Shown here: piece by piece, positions 44,059-53,093 of the stretch | Layout: each line of letters opens with the position of its first letter | How positions within the stretch are numbered: the first letter of the stretch is position 1 | DNA from: Rhizobium oryzihabitans | GTDB taxonomy: Bacteria; Pseudomonadota; Alphaproteobacteria; Rhizobiales; Rhizobiaceae | Direction of reading: 5' to 3' | DNA length: 64,000 bases | NCBI RefSeq assembly: GCF_010669145.1 | Contig: NZ_CP048632.1 | Coordinates: forward strand, 1,054,001-1,118,000 | Position numbers and translations under genes: made by a program | Notes under the pieces: generated by a model | Told to the model about the DNA's origin: nothing | Databases searched by the model: none | The model's input: only the letters and a program-made list of their open reading frames with translations

Positions 44059-44556
44059 CTTGTCCTCTCCGCATCGCCGGTCCCATCCGGCTGTTGTTAT
44101 ATCCGCTTTTTGGCATCTTCGCCGCATTGGCTGCGCAGGTCAAAAGCCATCCGCGACACCGCATTCACCAGCGCCTGTCTTCGCAAAGCAGGACGCCTTT
44201 GTCGAGCTTCTATAGCGGCAAAACATGTCGCACGCCACCCCATTGTCAGACAACCTGATGACTAATTTATTACTTTTACGTTCACGTAATATAGAGGATA
44301 GGCGCAGCTAGTGTGGGCGTCAAGCTTGTCAGTGTTTGCAGATTTGAGAGTGACGTTAGGTTGGCGTCGGGTCTCGCACCCAAAAACCCATCCCGTCGTT
44401 CGGCCGATGAGGGCTTCGTGACAAGGTCATTACTTCGGATATGCGCCATATGTGATCATCTTGGCATTTAGAAAAGTATCCACTATGTTTATCCCAAAGC
44501 CACCAATAATTGTTCAGCAGAGCTTATATGGTGCTCTCGGTTCAGGTGGATTTTCA
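44059..44556. other. Divergent intergenic region ETF-QO / HWE kinase
   Basis: A 498-bp gap holding promoters of two divergent genes and the palindrome at 44274-44291. No convincing ORF or RNA gene otherwise. Confidence 0.5.
44274..44291. promoter_or_regulatory. Operator candidate upstream of ETF-QO
   Basis: TTTTACGTTCACGTAATA is an inverted repeat (TTACGT/ACGTAA around TC), about 215 bp upstream of the ETF-QO start. It matches 17 of 18 bases of the reverse complement of the 28105 palindrome. Confidence 0.6.
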
Positions 44557-45540
44557 ATGACGCAAACGTCAAACGATCAAAGCCAGCGATTTATCCACGC
44601 CGCCTTGGCTGCCTCGGACGACTGCATAAAAATTATTGGTTTGGATGGCTCCCTTCAGTTCATGAATGAGGGCGGGCAACGGGTCATGGAGATACAGGAT
44701 TTCGAAGCCGTAAAAGGCTGCCCCTGGCCGGATTTCTGGGAAGGAAAGGGCAATATCGCAGCTGTAGCGGCCATCAACGAGGCACGTGAAGGCAGAAGCT
44801 CCCGATTTCTCGGATTTGCGGATACGGCAACGGGAAACCGCCGCTTCTGGGACGTCAAGGTGTCTCCGATTTTTGACGACAGCGGCTCGGTCGACAGCAT
44901 TCTTTCCATCTCCCGAGACATCACCGGCGTGAAGGAATTCGAAGAACAGCAGCTTCTTCTGCGCAATGAATTATCACACAGAATCAAGAACATTCTGGCT
45001 CTCGTGCAATCCGTTGCGGGTCAAACCCTTAAAGACGATGACGAAATGTCAGTGGCAAAGCCCGCCTTTCTTGCCCGGCTGGCTGCACTTGGCCGCGCGC
45101 ATGACCTGTTGCTGCGCCCGAGCCACGACATGACGACGCTGAAAGCCGTTGCCGAAACGGTGGCAAACGAGCAGTCCGCTGATCGAATAAGGATCGACGG
45201 ACCCAAGGTTACCCTCGCGCCTAAAAGCGGTCTCGCAATCGCGCTCGCCTTTCACGAGTTGACGACCAACGCCATCAAGTATGGCGCCCTGGCAAATGAG
45301 AGCGGAAATATCTCCATCAGCTGGGAGATTGAGAAGGTCAACGAAAAAGACTGCCTCAATCTTGTCTGGCGGGAACGGGACGGTCCTGCGGTCATTGATC
45401 CCGCCAAAAAAGGCTTTGGCTCACGAATGATCGAAAGGGCGCTTGCCAGCTATGTTCATGGCACGGTGGACCTTGCTTTCGAGCGTGATGGTCTGGTCTT
45501 TTCGCTATTTGCTCCTGTTGAAGCGCTCACGCAGGATTAG
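44557..45540 (+). CDS. PAS sensor, HWE family histidine kinase
   Basis: A 327-aa soluble kinase. A PAS domain (residues ~12-130; AASDDCIKIIGLDGSLQFMNEGG) is followed by the HWE kinase domain: phosphoacceptor His141 in ELSHRIKNILALVQSV, HELTTNAIKYGAL in the N box and LNLVWRERDGP, which carries the WxE motif that names the family. No transmembrane helix is seen, so a cytosolic signal is sensed. The ATG at 44557 follows CAGGTGG. No response regulator is adjacent; the lone receiver at 3.2 kb is a possible partner. Confidence 0.87.
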   Translation: MTQTSNDQSQRFIHAALAASDDCIKIIGLDGSLQFMNEGGQRVMEIQDFEAVKGCPWPDFWEGKGNIAAVAAINEAREGRSSRFLGFADTATGNRRFWDVKVSPIFDDSGSVDSILSISRDITGVKEFEEQQLLLRNELSHRIKNILALVQSVAGQTLKDDDEMSVAKPAFLARLAALGRAHDLLLRPSHDMTTLKAVAETVANEQSADRIRIDGPKVTLAPKSGLAIALAFHELTTNAIKYGALANESGNISISWEIEKVNEKDCLNLVWRERDGPAVIDPAKKGFGSRMIERALASYVHGTVDLAFERDGLVFSLFAPVEALTQD

Positions 45541-45573
45541 CGGCGCGCGAAGATCGCCGCCGAATTCTCCGCT

Positions 45574-46494
45574 TCAAACCGCCCATTCCTCATCCGTCGT
45601 AAACACGATCGTCAGCCACCGATCCGTTCCCTCGCCGCCGAGCGCATCGCCGATTTCGTCGCGGATGGCGTCCCATTCTTCCAGGCGCCGGGCCGGCCAG
45701 TTCTTCGGCACGATGAAGAAGAGTTCGATCTGGCGGCCGCGGCCGACGCGGGCCACATAGGAATAGTGCGAAGAGAAGCCGAACTTCGCCACGATCTCCC
45801 CTGCCACCCTGTCCACGTGCTGCTTGAATTCCAGCGGTGTCACCAGAAGAATATCCGCCAGCGCCTGTTTCACATTGCCGAACGGCATGGGGATGATGAC
45901 GAGGCAGACGAGCGCCAGCACGGCAGGGTCGATATAGGGCGCGATCCACTGATGCGCCGTTCCCGTCAGCCCGTAACCGATGGCGAAGGCCAGGAACAGG
46001 GCCACGCTCAGGAGCGCGCTCATCAGCCAGCTTTTGGCGTCCAGCGCCACGAAAGCTGATTTCAGCCTGCGGTTCTGGCGTTTGACGAACCACGCCATGA
46101 TGAGCGAGACGGCGAAGCTGACGAAGGTGACGATGATGGCGTAATCGAACTCGATCGATCTGCCGCCGTCCATCAGGCTGTCAATGGCATTGATCAGGGC
46201 GTAGATCGCAGCCCCCATCAAGAGCGTGCCGTTAAGGCCAAGCACCATCGGCTCCAGATGCCAGAAACCCATGGTGAAACGTTCCGCCAACCGGCCACCG
46301 GGCCTTGGTGCTGCCGAGGCCGCGATCAGCCGCGCGACAAGCAGCGCCAGCACCGTCATGAAAGCATCGGTCAGCGCATAAACGCCATCGAACACCACCG
46401 CGAAGGAGCCCGAGAACAAACCCGCGCCGATGCCGAACGCGGCCAGAAGAACCGTGACGGCAATGGAAAATTTAAGCAGAGATTGTTCTGTCAT
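45574..46494 (-). CDS. Cation diffusion facilitator family transporter
   Basis: A 306-aa membrane protein with six predicted helices and a cytoplasmic C-terminal domain (LLVTPLEFKQHVDRVAGEIVAKFGFSSHYSYVARVG). The first metal site appears as FDGVYALTDAFMT in helix 2. The usual HxxxD of helix 5 is replaced by DAKSWLMSAL, so metal choice or mode may differ from classic Zn/Fe CDFs. The ATG at 46494 is preferred over a longer ORF. It diverges from the SDR gene. Confidence 0.8.
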   Translation of the reverse strand: MTEQSLLKFSIAVTVLLAAFGIGAGLFSGSFAVVFDGVYALTDAFMTVLALLVARLIAASAAPRPGGRLAERFTMGFWHLEPMVLGLNGTLLMGAAIYALINAIDSLMDGGRSIEFDYAIIVTFVSFAVSLIMAWFVKRQNRRLKSAFVALDAKSWLMSALLSVALFLAFAIGYGLTGTAHQWIAPYIDPAVLALVCLVIIPMPFGNVKQALADILLVTPLEFKQHVDRVAGEIVAKFGFSSHYSYVARVGRGRQIELFFIVPKNWPARRLEEWDAIRDEIGDALGGEGTDRWLTIVFTTDEEWAV

Positions 46495-46574
46495 GACGCG
46501 TATTTGACCTTCAAAAGCGGGTTTCACCTTCCTATAAACAGCGAAGACATCGCAAACAAGACAGGACAAAACCC

Positions 46575-47363
46575 ATGGATCTCGGCATTTCCGGCAAACG
46601 CGCCCTCGTTCTCGCCTCCTCACGCGGCCTTGGGCTGGGCATTGCAACGGCGCTGGCGAAGGAAGGCGCAAATGTTCTTCTCGTCGGCAGAAGCGGCGAG
46701 AAGCTGGATGCGAACTGCAAGGCGATCAACGCGCTGGGCAAGGGCAAGGCAGACTGGGTGTGGGGCGATCTTGCCGATGACAATTTCGTCGAAGCCATGG
46801 TTCAGGCCGTGAAAGACAAGCTCGGCGGCATCGATATTCTCGTCAACAATACCGGCGGCCCGACACCGGGTCTTGCGCAGGAGATCACGGCCGAGAAACT
46901 GGAAAACTTCTTCCAATCCATGGTGCTGCGCGTCATCACGCTCACCAATGCGCTTTTGCCGCAGATGAAGGAACAGGGTTTTGGCCGCATCCTGACCGTC
47001 GCTTCCTCGGGCGTTTTCGAGCCCATCCCCAATCTGGCGCTCTCCAACACGCTGCGCGGGGCGCTGGTGGGCTGGAGCAAGACGCTGTCCTCCGAAGTGG
47101 CCGGTTTCGGCATCACCTCCAATCTTCTCCTGCCCGGCCGCATCCATACCGACCGCATCGACGAACTCGATGGCGCCAATGCCAAGCGTCTGGGTAAAAG
47201 CCTTGAGGAAATCCGTGAGGCTTCCGTCAAGAGCATTCCGGCCGGCCGGCTCGGCACGGTGGAAGAATTCGCCGCCGCCGGCGCCTTCCTCTGCTCGGTG
47301 CCGGCAAGCTACATCACCGGCACGATGCTCAGGGTGGATGGCGGCGCAGCGAAGTCGAACTGA
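46575..47363 (+). CDS. SDR family oxidoreductase
   Basis: A 262-aa short-chain dehydrogenase/reductase. The nucleotide-binding motif is present in altered form (LVLASSRGLGLGIATAL, in place of TGxxxGxG), DILVNNTGGPTPG is the NNAG-like motif, and VASSGVFEPIPNLALSNTLRGAL contains the catalytic Ser. The Tyr of YxxxK is not evident: SNTLRGALVGWSK lacks it, so the enzyme may be unusual. A substrate cannot be named. It is convergent with the diguanylate cyclase gene. Confidence 0.8.
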   Translation: MDLGISGKRALVLASSRGLGLGIATALAKEGANVLLVGRSGEKLDANCKAINALGKGKADWVWGDLADDNFVEAMVQAVKDKLGGIDILVNNTGGPTPGLAQEITAEKLENFFQSMVLRVITLTNALLPQMKEQGFGRILTVASSGVFEPIPNLALSNTLRGALVGWSKTLSSEVAGFGITSNLLLPGRIHTDRIDELDGANAKRLGKSLEEIREASVKSIPAGRLGTVEEFAAAGAFLCSVPASYITGTMLRVDGGAAKSN

Positions 47364-47383
47364 CGCCGGCAAAACTCAACCGG

Positions 47384-48361
47384 TCAAGAAGCCGCTCCGT
47401 AGATCACGAAGCGGTTTCGGCCGGTGTTCTTGGCTTCGTAAAGCGCTGTGTCAGCACGGCGCAAGACATCGCCGGCGCTCTCGCCGGGATTGGCAAAGGC
47501 GATGCCGGCCGAGCAGCTATAGCGGAAATCCGGCACGTCGCTCAGCGGCGATGCCGCGGTCAACGACGACAGCAGTTGCTGCATGATGATCTCGGCGCTC
47601 AGCATGCGTGAACCGCCGAGAACGAGCAGGAACTCCTCGCCCCCGATCCGCCCGAGCAGATCGTCGCGGCCGGCGGCGGCGCAGAGGCGGCCGGCGAAAT
47701 CTTTCAGGACCAGATCGCCGCTTGCATGCCCGAAGCGGTCGTTCACCGCCTTGAAGTGGTCAATATCCATGATGATCACCGCAAGGGCCTGGGCCTTGTT
47801 GGGGCCAAGCATGTGGTTGAGACTATCCATGGCGTAACGGCGGTTGCCAAGACCGGTCAACTCGTCGCTCAGTGCCGATTTCAGCGCCTTGTCGCGTTCC
47901 TGGCGAAGATCGCGCAATTCTATGCCGAGTTCGGAAACATCGGTGATCACGCACAGCATCCAGCCGCCGGGCAGCGTCGTTTCCGTGGTCAGCATCCAGC
48001 GACCGTCATTCAGGCTGGTCTCGATGGTGCGGAATGGCAATTTGCCGCGCCTCGTCTTGGCGGAGCGCAGCCAAAGTTCGAAATCGGAGGTTTCGATGGC
48101 GGTGCCGGTGGCGCTACGATAGCCGATGCGCATCAGCTCCACCCATGTCGGGAAGTCCTCGGGCCCGATGCCGAGCGCCATGCGAAACGCACTGTTGGCG
48201 AAGCGCAACTGGTCGCCGCCGTCGAACAGGGCATAACCCTGCTGCGAGATCTCCATCAGATCCATGAGATGGTGATTAAAGCTTTCAACGTCGCCGCGAA
48301 CAAGCGCGGCCCTCTCTGGCGGCACTTCTTCAGGCAAGGAACGAGCCGGCTTGCGGGACAT
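47384..48361 (-). CDS. PAS-GGDEF diguanylate cyclase
   Basis: A 325-aa protein: a PAS-like sensor (residues ~35-140; MDLMEISQQGYALFDGGDQLRFANSAFRMALG), a short coiled coil and a GGDEF domain with the active-site motif GRIGGEEFLLVL near residue 242 and IIMDIDHFKAVNDRFGHASGDLVL. The A-site is GGEEF, an accepted active form; no RxxD inhibitory site is visible at the usual position. It should make c-di-GMP from GTP. No transmembrane segment is seen. The ATG at 48361 follows GGAGCC. Confidence 0.9.
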   Translation of the reverse strand: MSRKPARSLPEEVPPERAALVRGDVESFNHHLMDLMEISQQGYALFDGGDQLRFANSAFRMALGIGPEDFPTWVELMRIGYRSATGTAIETSDFELWLRSAKTRRGKLPFRTIETSLNDGRWMLTTETTLPGGWMLCVITDVSELGIELRDLRQERDKALKSALSDELTGLGNRRYAMDSLNHMLGPNKAQALAVIIMDIDHFKAVNDRFGHASGDLVLKDFAGRLCAAAGRDDLLGRIGGEEFLLVLGGSRMLSAEIIMQQLLSSLTAASPLSDVPDFRYSCSAGIAFANPGESAGDVLRRADTALYEAKNTGRNRFVIYGAAS

Positions 48362-48663
48362 TGTGGCTCCGTTTACAAACGCACAAATACAAAAATAAAC
48401 CTGCCATTTAATGTTATAGCCCAGCCTTATACTCTGTTTGTGCGAAAAAATATTTAATGTACGCGACAAGGGCGCATCCTGACTGCGACGGTTACTTCAT
48501 GAAAATGTCACAATAAACGTGGATGCGGTGCTTGCCATTCCGCCGGGCTTATGCAATCAACCGCCCTCCTCTGACATCGGGACGCCAAGGGCATCCCTCA
48601 TTTTCACGCCGGGCCACCTCAAGGGCCGGGCGGGCATTTCCATCGGCGACAAGGAATATGGCG
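48362..48663. other. Divergent intergenic region cyclase / Hsp70-like gene
   Basis: A 302-bp gap between divergent genes, AT-rich near the cyclase. No gene, repeat or operator recognised. Confidence 0.4.
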
Positions 48664-49962
48664 ATGACGCAAAAGCGGGCTCTCGGCCTCGATTTCGGCA
48701 CGACCAACACGGTCATGGCTCTTTCGGACGGCAGCGGCGACAGCCGTTCCATGCGCTTCACCAGCAGCGCGGGCACGGATGACAGCATGCGCACCGCGCT
48801 CTCCTTCATGAAGGATTCAGGGCTGGGTGCTGCTGCCCTGCATGTCGAAGCAGGCCATGCCGCCATCCGGCAATTCATCGACAATGCGGGCGATTGTCGC
48901 TTCCTGCAGTCGATCAAGACATTCGCGGCCTCGCCGCTCTTCCAGGGCACGCTGATCTTCGCCAAGCGCCAGAGCTTCGAGGACCTGATGGACGTGTTCC
49001 TGCGTAAGCTGAAGACCTATGCGGGCGCGGAATGGCCGGGCGACGTCTCGACCGTCATCGCCGGGCGGCCGGTGCGCTTCGCCGGCAGCAATCCGGACGA
49101 GTCTCTCGCGCTTGCCCGTTACAACGAGGCGCTGGGCCGGGCCGGTTTTCCGGAGATCCACTATGTCTATGAGCCCGTGGCGGCCGCCTATTATTTCGCC
49201 CAGAGCCTGAAAAAGGACGCCAACGTGCTGGTGGCGGATTTCGGCGGCGGCACCACGGACTATTCGCTGATCCGTTTCGAGACCCATGCCGGCAAGCTTT
49301 CCGCCACCCCCATCGGCCATTCGGGCGTCGGCGTGGCGGGTGACCATTTCGACTTCCGGATGATCGACAATCTGGTCTCGCCTGAGATTGGCAAGGGCAG
49401 CAAGTTCAAGAGCTTCGACAAGGTGCTGGATGTGCCCTCTGGTTATTACGTGAATTTCGGCCGCTGGAACCAGCTGTCGATCTTCAAGACCTCGAAGGAA
49501 TTCACCGATCTGAAATCGCTGGTACGTTCGGCGATCGAGCCGGACAAGCTCGAACTTTTCATCGATCTGGTGGAGCATGACGAGGGTTATCCGCTCTATC
49601 AGTCGATTTCCGCCACCAAGATGGCGCTCTCCTCGGCCGAGGAGGCGGAGTTCAACTTCGCACCGCTCGGCAAGGCCGGTCGCAAAACGGTCAAGCGCAG
49701 CGACTTCAACACCTGGATCGCCGACGACCTTGCCAAGATCGAGGGCGCGCTGGACGAGGTTCTGGAGAAGACGAAGGTTGCGCCGGATGCGATCGACAAG
49801 GTGTTCCTGACCGGCGGCACCTCCTTCGTGCCGGCGGTGCGGGAGCTTTTCACCCGTCGTTTCGACGCGGACCGGATCGAAACCGGCGGCGAGCTGCTCT
49901 CGATTGCCCATGGTCTGGCGATGATCGGCGAAAGCGGTGACATTCAGCGCTGGACAGCGTGA
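48664..49962 (+). CDS. Hsp70-family (YegD-like) protein
   Basis: A 432-aa protein with an Hsp70-type ATPase domain: phosphate-1 motif LDFGTTNTVMALSDG, phosphate-2 VADFGGGTTDYSLIRF near residue 190 and adenosine motif VFLTGGTSFVPAVREL near residue 380. The substrate-binding domain and lid of DnaK are absent, so it is a YegD/actin-like ATPase rather than a classic chaperone. AAGGA lies 8 bp before the ATG at 48664; an ATG two codons upstream overlaps it. No DnaJ or GrpE gene nearby. Confidence 0.85.
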   Translation: MTQKRALGLDFGTTNTVMALSDGSGDSRSMRFTSSAGTDDSMRTALSFMKDSGLGAAALHVEAGHAAIRQFIDNAGDCRFLQSIKTFAASPLFQGTLIFAKRQSFEDLMDVFLRKLKTYAGAEWPGDVSTVIAGRPVRFAGSNPDESLALARYNEALGRAGFPEIHYVYEPVAAAYYFAQSLKKDANVLVADFGGGTTDYSLIRFETHAGKLSATPIGHSGVGVAGDHFDFRMIDNLVSPEIGKGSKFKSFDKVLDVPSGYYVNFGRWNQLSIFKTSKEFTDLKSLVRSAIEPDKLELFIDLVEHDEGYPLYQSISATKMALSSAEEAEFNFAPLGKAGRKTVKRSDFNTWIADDLAKIEGALDEVLEKTKVAPDAIDKVFLTGGTSFVPAVRELFTRRFDADRIETGGELLSIAHGLAMIGESGDIQRWTA

Positions 49963-50005
49963 TTTACGGGTTTCCCGGGCGGCGAACATGGGATAATTTC
50001 CAGCC

Positions 50006-50904
50006 ATGATCGCCGCTCACGACCTCTCCCCGGCCGAACTCGCCGCCCTCCTGCATTTCCATGCGGATGCGGGTGTGGATTGGCTGCTTGAGGACAGTCC
50101 GCTCGACCGTTTCGCCGAATTTGCCGCTGCCCGCCCTGCCCGTCCGGCAGCGCGACAGGAAAATTCCGCCCCACGCGCCAGATGGAGGGTGGACCAGAGC
50201 GTCGCACCGATGCTCCCCAGCGGCAGGCGGCGGATCGTGCCGCCCCGACCAGAGGTGCACCGCCCGCCCCCGCCGTTCAGCAAAATGTCGCCGTGCCGGA
50301 CGAACAGGCCGTGGCAGCCGCGCGTTTTGCGGCAGAAAGCGCGCGGTCGCTTCCCGAGTTGAAAACCGCTCTTGAGGGGTTCAGCGGCTGCAACCTCAAG
50401 AACAGCGCCCGCAACACGGTGTTCACGCAGGGCGATCCCGCTTCCGCCATCATGGTCATCGGCCCCATGCCGGATGCGGATGACGACCGGGAGGGCCTGC
50501 CCTTTGCCGGCAAGAGCGGGCTTTTGTTGGACCGCATGCTGGCGGCGATCGGCCTTGAACGCTCAGGCATCATGCTCGGCAATGTCGTGCCCTGGCGTCC
50601 GCCTGGCAACCGCCCGCCGACACAGGCCGAAATGGATATTTGCCGCCCCTTCATCGAGCGCCAGATCGCGCTTGCGGAGCCGAAACACCTGTTGCTTCTT
50701 GGCAACTTAACCGCACGTTTCTTTTTTGGCGGCACGGGAACGATCCATACGCTGCGCGGACAGTGGCGTGATGTCGCAGCCGGACACCTGGTTTTACCGG
50801 CTCTGGCGAGCCTGCATCCGCAGGAACTTTTGAACGCTCCGGCCTCCAAGTCATTGGCATGGCAGGATTTATTAGCATTTCAAGCAAAAGTCTCCGAAGG
50901 CTGA
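50006..50904 (+). pseudogene. Uracil-DNA glycosylase family gene, frameshifted
   Basis: Two overlapping reading frames together look like one gene. The first (from 50006) begins MIAAHDLSPAELAALLHFHADAGVDWLLEDSPLDRFAEF, a typical start of rhizobial UDG-like proteins. The second, one frame away, continues with the UDG domain: GPMPDADDDREGLPFAGKSGLLLDRML, NVVPWRPPGNRPPTQ and SLHPQELL. The crossover lies about 50150-50190. The span of 899 nt would be a whole number of codons with one added base, so a 1-nt deletion or a sequencing error is likely. The family-4 Fe-S cysteines seem incomplete. Confidence 0.7.
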
Positions 50905-51056
50905 TTGCCTTCTTCTTGCTCAGTGTAAACGAATTATGAAAAAAGCCATGCACAATGTGCATAACAGCGGCGCATTTGGCCGCCTTGCCGAATCCATGCT
51001 GCGCTGCGATATAGGCGGCGTGTCTTGGGAGGAATTCGGTTTAAGGAACCAAGGCA

Positions 51057-51248
51057 ATGACCACTCGCTTCCGTCCGGTGCATTCCGGCTTTGAAACACT
51101 CCGTCTGGCAGGCCTCGGCCCTCGCTCCAGTCAGGGTTACCATCGTTTCGGCGCTGCCGCTAACGAACAGATGACCGCACGCGCTGCCATGCAGCAGGTT
51201 CGTGTCACACGTCCCGCAGCTGTCTTCGCGGATTTCCGCGAGCGCTGA
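51057..51248 (+). CDS. Small hypothetical protein
   Basis: A 63-aa basic protein (begins MTTRFRPVHSGFETLRLAGLG). AAGGAACCAAGG lies before the ATG. It has no recognisable domain, and a minus-strand ORF of 106 aa covers the same bases, so this may not be a gene. It is listed because it has a plausible RBS and stands alone between the UDG gene and a repeat. Confidence 0.35.
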   Translation: MTTRFRPVHSGFETLRLAGLGPRSSQGYHRFGAAANEQMTARAAMQQVRVTRPAAVFADFRER

Positions 51249-51441
51249 GAGCATTCAGGCAGGCGTAAAATCCTGTCCATATAGATGATTGCGCGCTGGC
51301 GTCTTTCTTCGGGAAGGCGCCTTTTGCTTTTTCAGGGGTTTTGCGGCACCTGACGATGGCCGCCGGCGGCGTCATATGATGCGACGCAAGGGTTTGGCGC
51401 CGGTGCGTCGGTTACCCTGCTTTTACAGGGCGCGATCCTCT

Positions 51442-51557
51442 CCTCATCTCTGTGCTTGTCACAGAGATCTAGCCAGCCCAAGTCCTTGGGCTGAAAAGAC
51501 TCTCTCGCCGCGCAGACGCGCGTCAGCTGGATTCCTGTGACGAGCACAGGAATGAGG
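51442..51557. repeat. Mosaic palindromic repeat, copy 8
   Basis: The left arm is CCTCATCTCTGTG/CACAGAGAT, the right ATTCCTGTGACGAGCACAGG; the centre has CAGCCCAAG/CTTGGGCTG and CGCGCAGACGCGCGTC. It is nearly the reverse complement of copy 1, lying in the 400-bp gap between the small ORF at 51057 and the EamA permease. Confidence 0.8.
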
Positions 51558-51648
51558 TTGAGATTTGCCCGGCGTGGGAAACATCTGCGTCGTATAGGAT
51601 GCAACGACAGATGCCGCAGGATCTGCGTCATCCGCCGCATCCGGAGTA

Positions 51649-52587
51649 TCACCCCTGCGGGGTCGAGGCCTTGCGCGCCGCCCGTCTCGCCAGCCCCAAC
51701 TGATGCTCCCGGAAGATGATGAAGATGCCCGCCATGATAACGATTGCCGTGCCGATCAGCATGGTGACGGTGGGCACGTCTCCGAACAGGATATAGGAGA
51801 CGACGATGCCGAACACGATGGAGCTGTATTCGAAGGGTGCGATGGTGGAGACCTCCGCGTGGCGATAGCTTTCCGTCAGGAAGATCTGCGCAACACCGCC
51901 ACAGATGCCGCTGGTAATCAGGAGGACGGACTGTCTTGTGTCCAGGTCGCTCCAGCCGAAAGGCACGCTGATCAATGACAGCAATGTGGCGGTGAGTGAG
52001 AAATAAAGCACAATGGTCGGCGTCTTTTCCGTCTCCACCAATTGCCGCACCTGGATCATGGCAAGACCACCCAGTGCTGCACCGCAAAGCACGGCGATCG
52101 CGCCCAGCCCCTCGCCCGCAGCAAAGCCGCCTTCCCTCAGAAGCGTCATCTTCGGCCACAGGATCACCAGCACGCCCATCATGCCAACGAAAACCGCGCT
52201 CCAGCGATAGACACGCACCTTCTCATGCAGGACGAATGCAGCAAAAACCACCGCGAGCAGCGGCGACGCGTAGCCGATGGCGATGAATTCCGGCAGCGGC
52301 AGCAGCGTGAGGCCATAAAAACCGCAGGCCATGGACAGGATGCCGAGAAAACCGCGCTTGAAATGGCCAAGCAGATTGTTGGTCTGCAGCGCGCTTGTCA
52401 GCGCATGCAGCCAGGCCAGATAAACGACGATGGGGATAATAGCGAAAGCGGAGCGGAAGAAGGTGATCTGGCCGGCCGGCACATCGGGACCGGAGGCCTT
52501 GATACAGGTCTGCATCACCAGAAAAAAGCCGACCGAAATCAGCTTCATGCTTATCCCGCGAAAGGGATTTGTCGGCTCGGCGTTCAT
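51649..52587 (-). CDS. EamA/DMT family permease
   Basis: A 312-aa drug/metabolite transporter with about ten hydrophobic segments arranged as two EamA repeats (FFRSAFAIIPIVVYLAWL ... LLPLPEFIAIGYASPLLAVVFAAFVLHEKV and the second half with APFEYSSIVFGIVVSYILFGDVP). The substrate is unknown; relatives export amino acids or metabolites. The start at 52587 lacks a clear SD; an ATG 13 codons in is an alternative. Confidence 0.87.
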   Translation of the reverse strand: MNAEPTNPFRGISMKLISVGFFLVMQTCIKASGPDVPAGQITFFRSAFAIIPIVVYLAWLHALTSALQTNNLLGHFKRGFLGILSMACGFYGLTLLPLPEFIAIGYASPLLAVVFAAFVLHEKVRVYRWSAVFVGMMGVLVILWPKMTLLREGGFAAGEGLGAIAVLCGAALGGLAMIQVRQLVETEKTPTIVLYFSLTATLLSLISVPFGWSDLDTRQSVLLITSGICGGVAQIFLTESYRHAEVSTIAPFEYSSIVFGIVVSYILFGDVPTVTMLIGTAIVIMAGIFIIFREHQLGLARRAARKASTPQG

Positions 52588-53093
52588 TGGCAGTTACTCA
52601 TATCGGCTGCGCAAACACGCCATCGGAAGATTTTTCATGCGGGGAAGGACGACGCAGGGGAGTTGGATTTATGCAAGGCTAGAGCATTACTCCGGCCCTT
52701 TACATCAAAAAATGTTATTCACCCATGAATTCGGTTGATCTGGTGGCGACAAGGGATCGCTTTCACGTTTTTGCGGCCTCTCATTCAGGTCCTGAGCCGG
52801 AATGACGGAGGGAGAAGTGTCGGGGTATTGCAAAGTATAGCCGGCAAAAACAGACGCCCGCTAAAATTTGAAGAAAATAAAATACAATTTCAGCAATCGT
52901 TCAACATTTGCTGGCATGGTCCGCAGGTCCGGCAGCGGGAGGATCGTCTGCGGGGCTGGAAAAGCCTTCCATGGCGGGACAGAACGTCCCCCGACTCGCA
53001 CATGAACGTGACGAATACTGCACCTATTTTACATCCGGGCCTGATGACGACATGATGCCCGGAGGACAACGACAAAGTTATTCAGGAACAGTC
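52588..53093. other. Divergent intergenic region permease / pepN
   Basis: A 506-bp gap between divergent genes. It contains a short type-B repeat remnant at 52778-52809. An in-frame extension of pepN upstream to 52908 is possible but not supported. No other gene seen. Confidence 0.5.
52778..52809. repeat. Remnant of a type-B palindromic repeat
   Basis: CTCTCATTCAGGTCCTGAGC and CCGGAATGACGGAG match one end module of the repeats at 8374 and 27018; the rest is missing. Confidence 0.5.

Noticed and set aside
42484..44265. 593-aa plus-strand ORF over ETF-QO
   Set aside because: Antisense shadow of a well-conserved gene; rich in Arg/His/Gly with no domain.
52908..53093. Upstream extension of pepN by 62 residues
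   Set aside because: The extension is unlike PepN; the ATG at 53094 has an SD and gives the expected 882-aa length.
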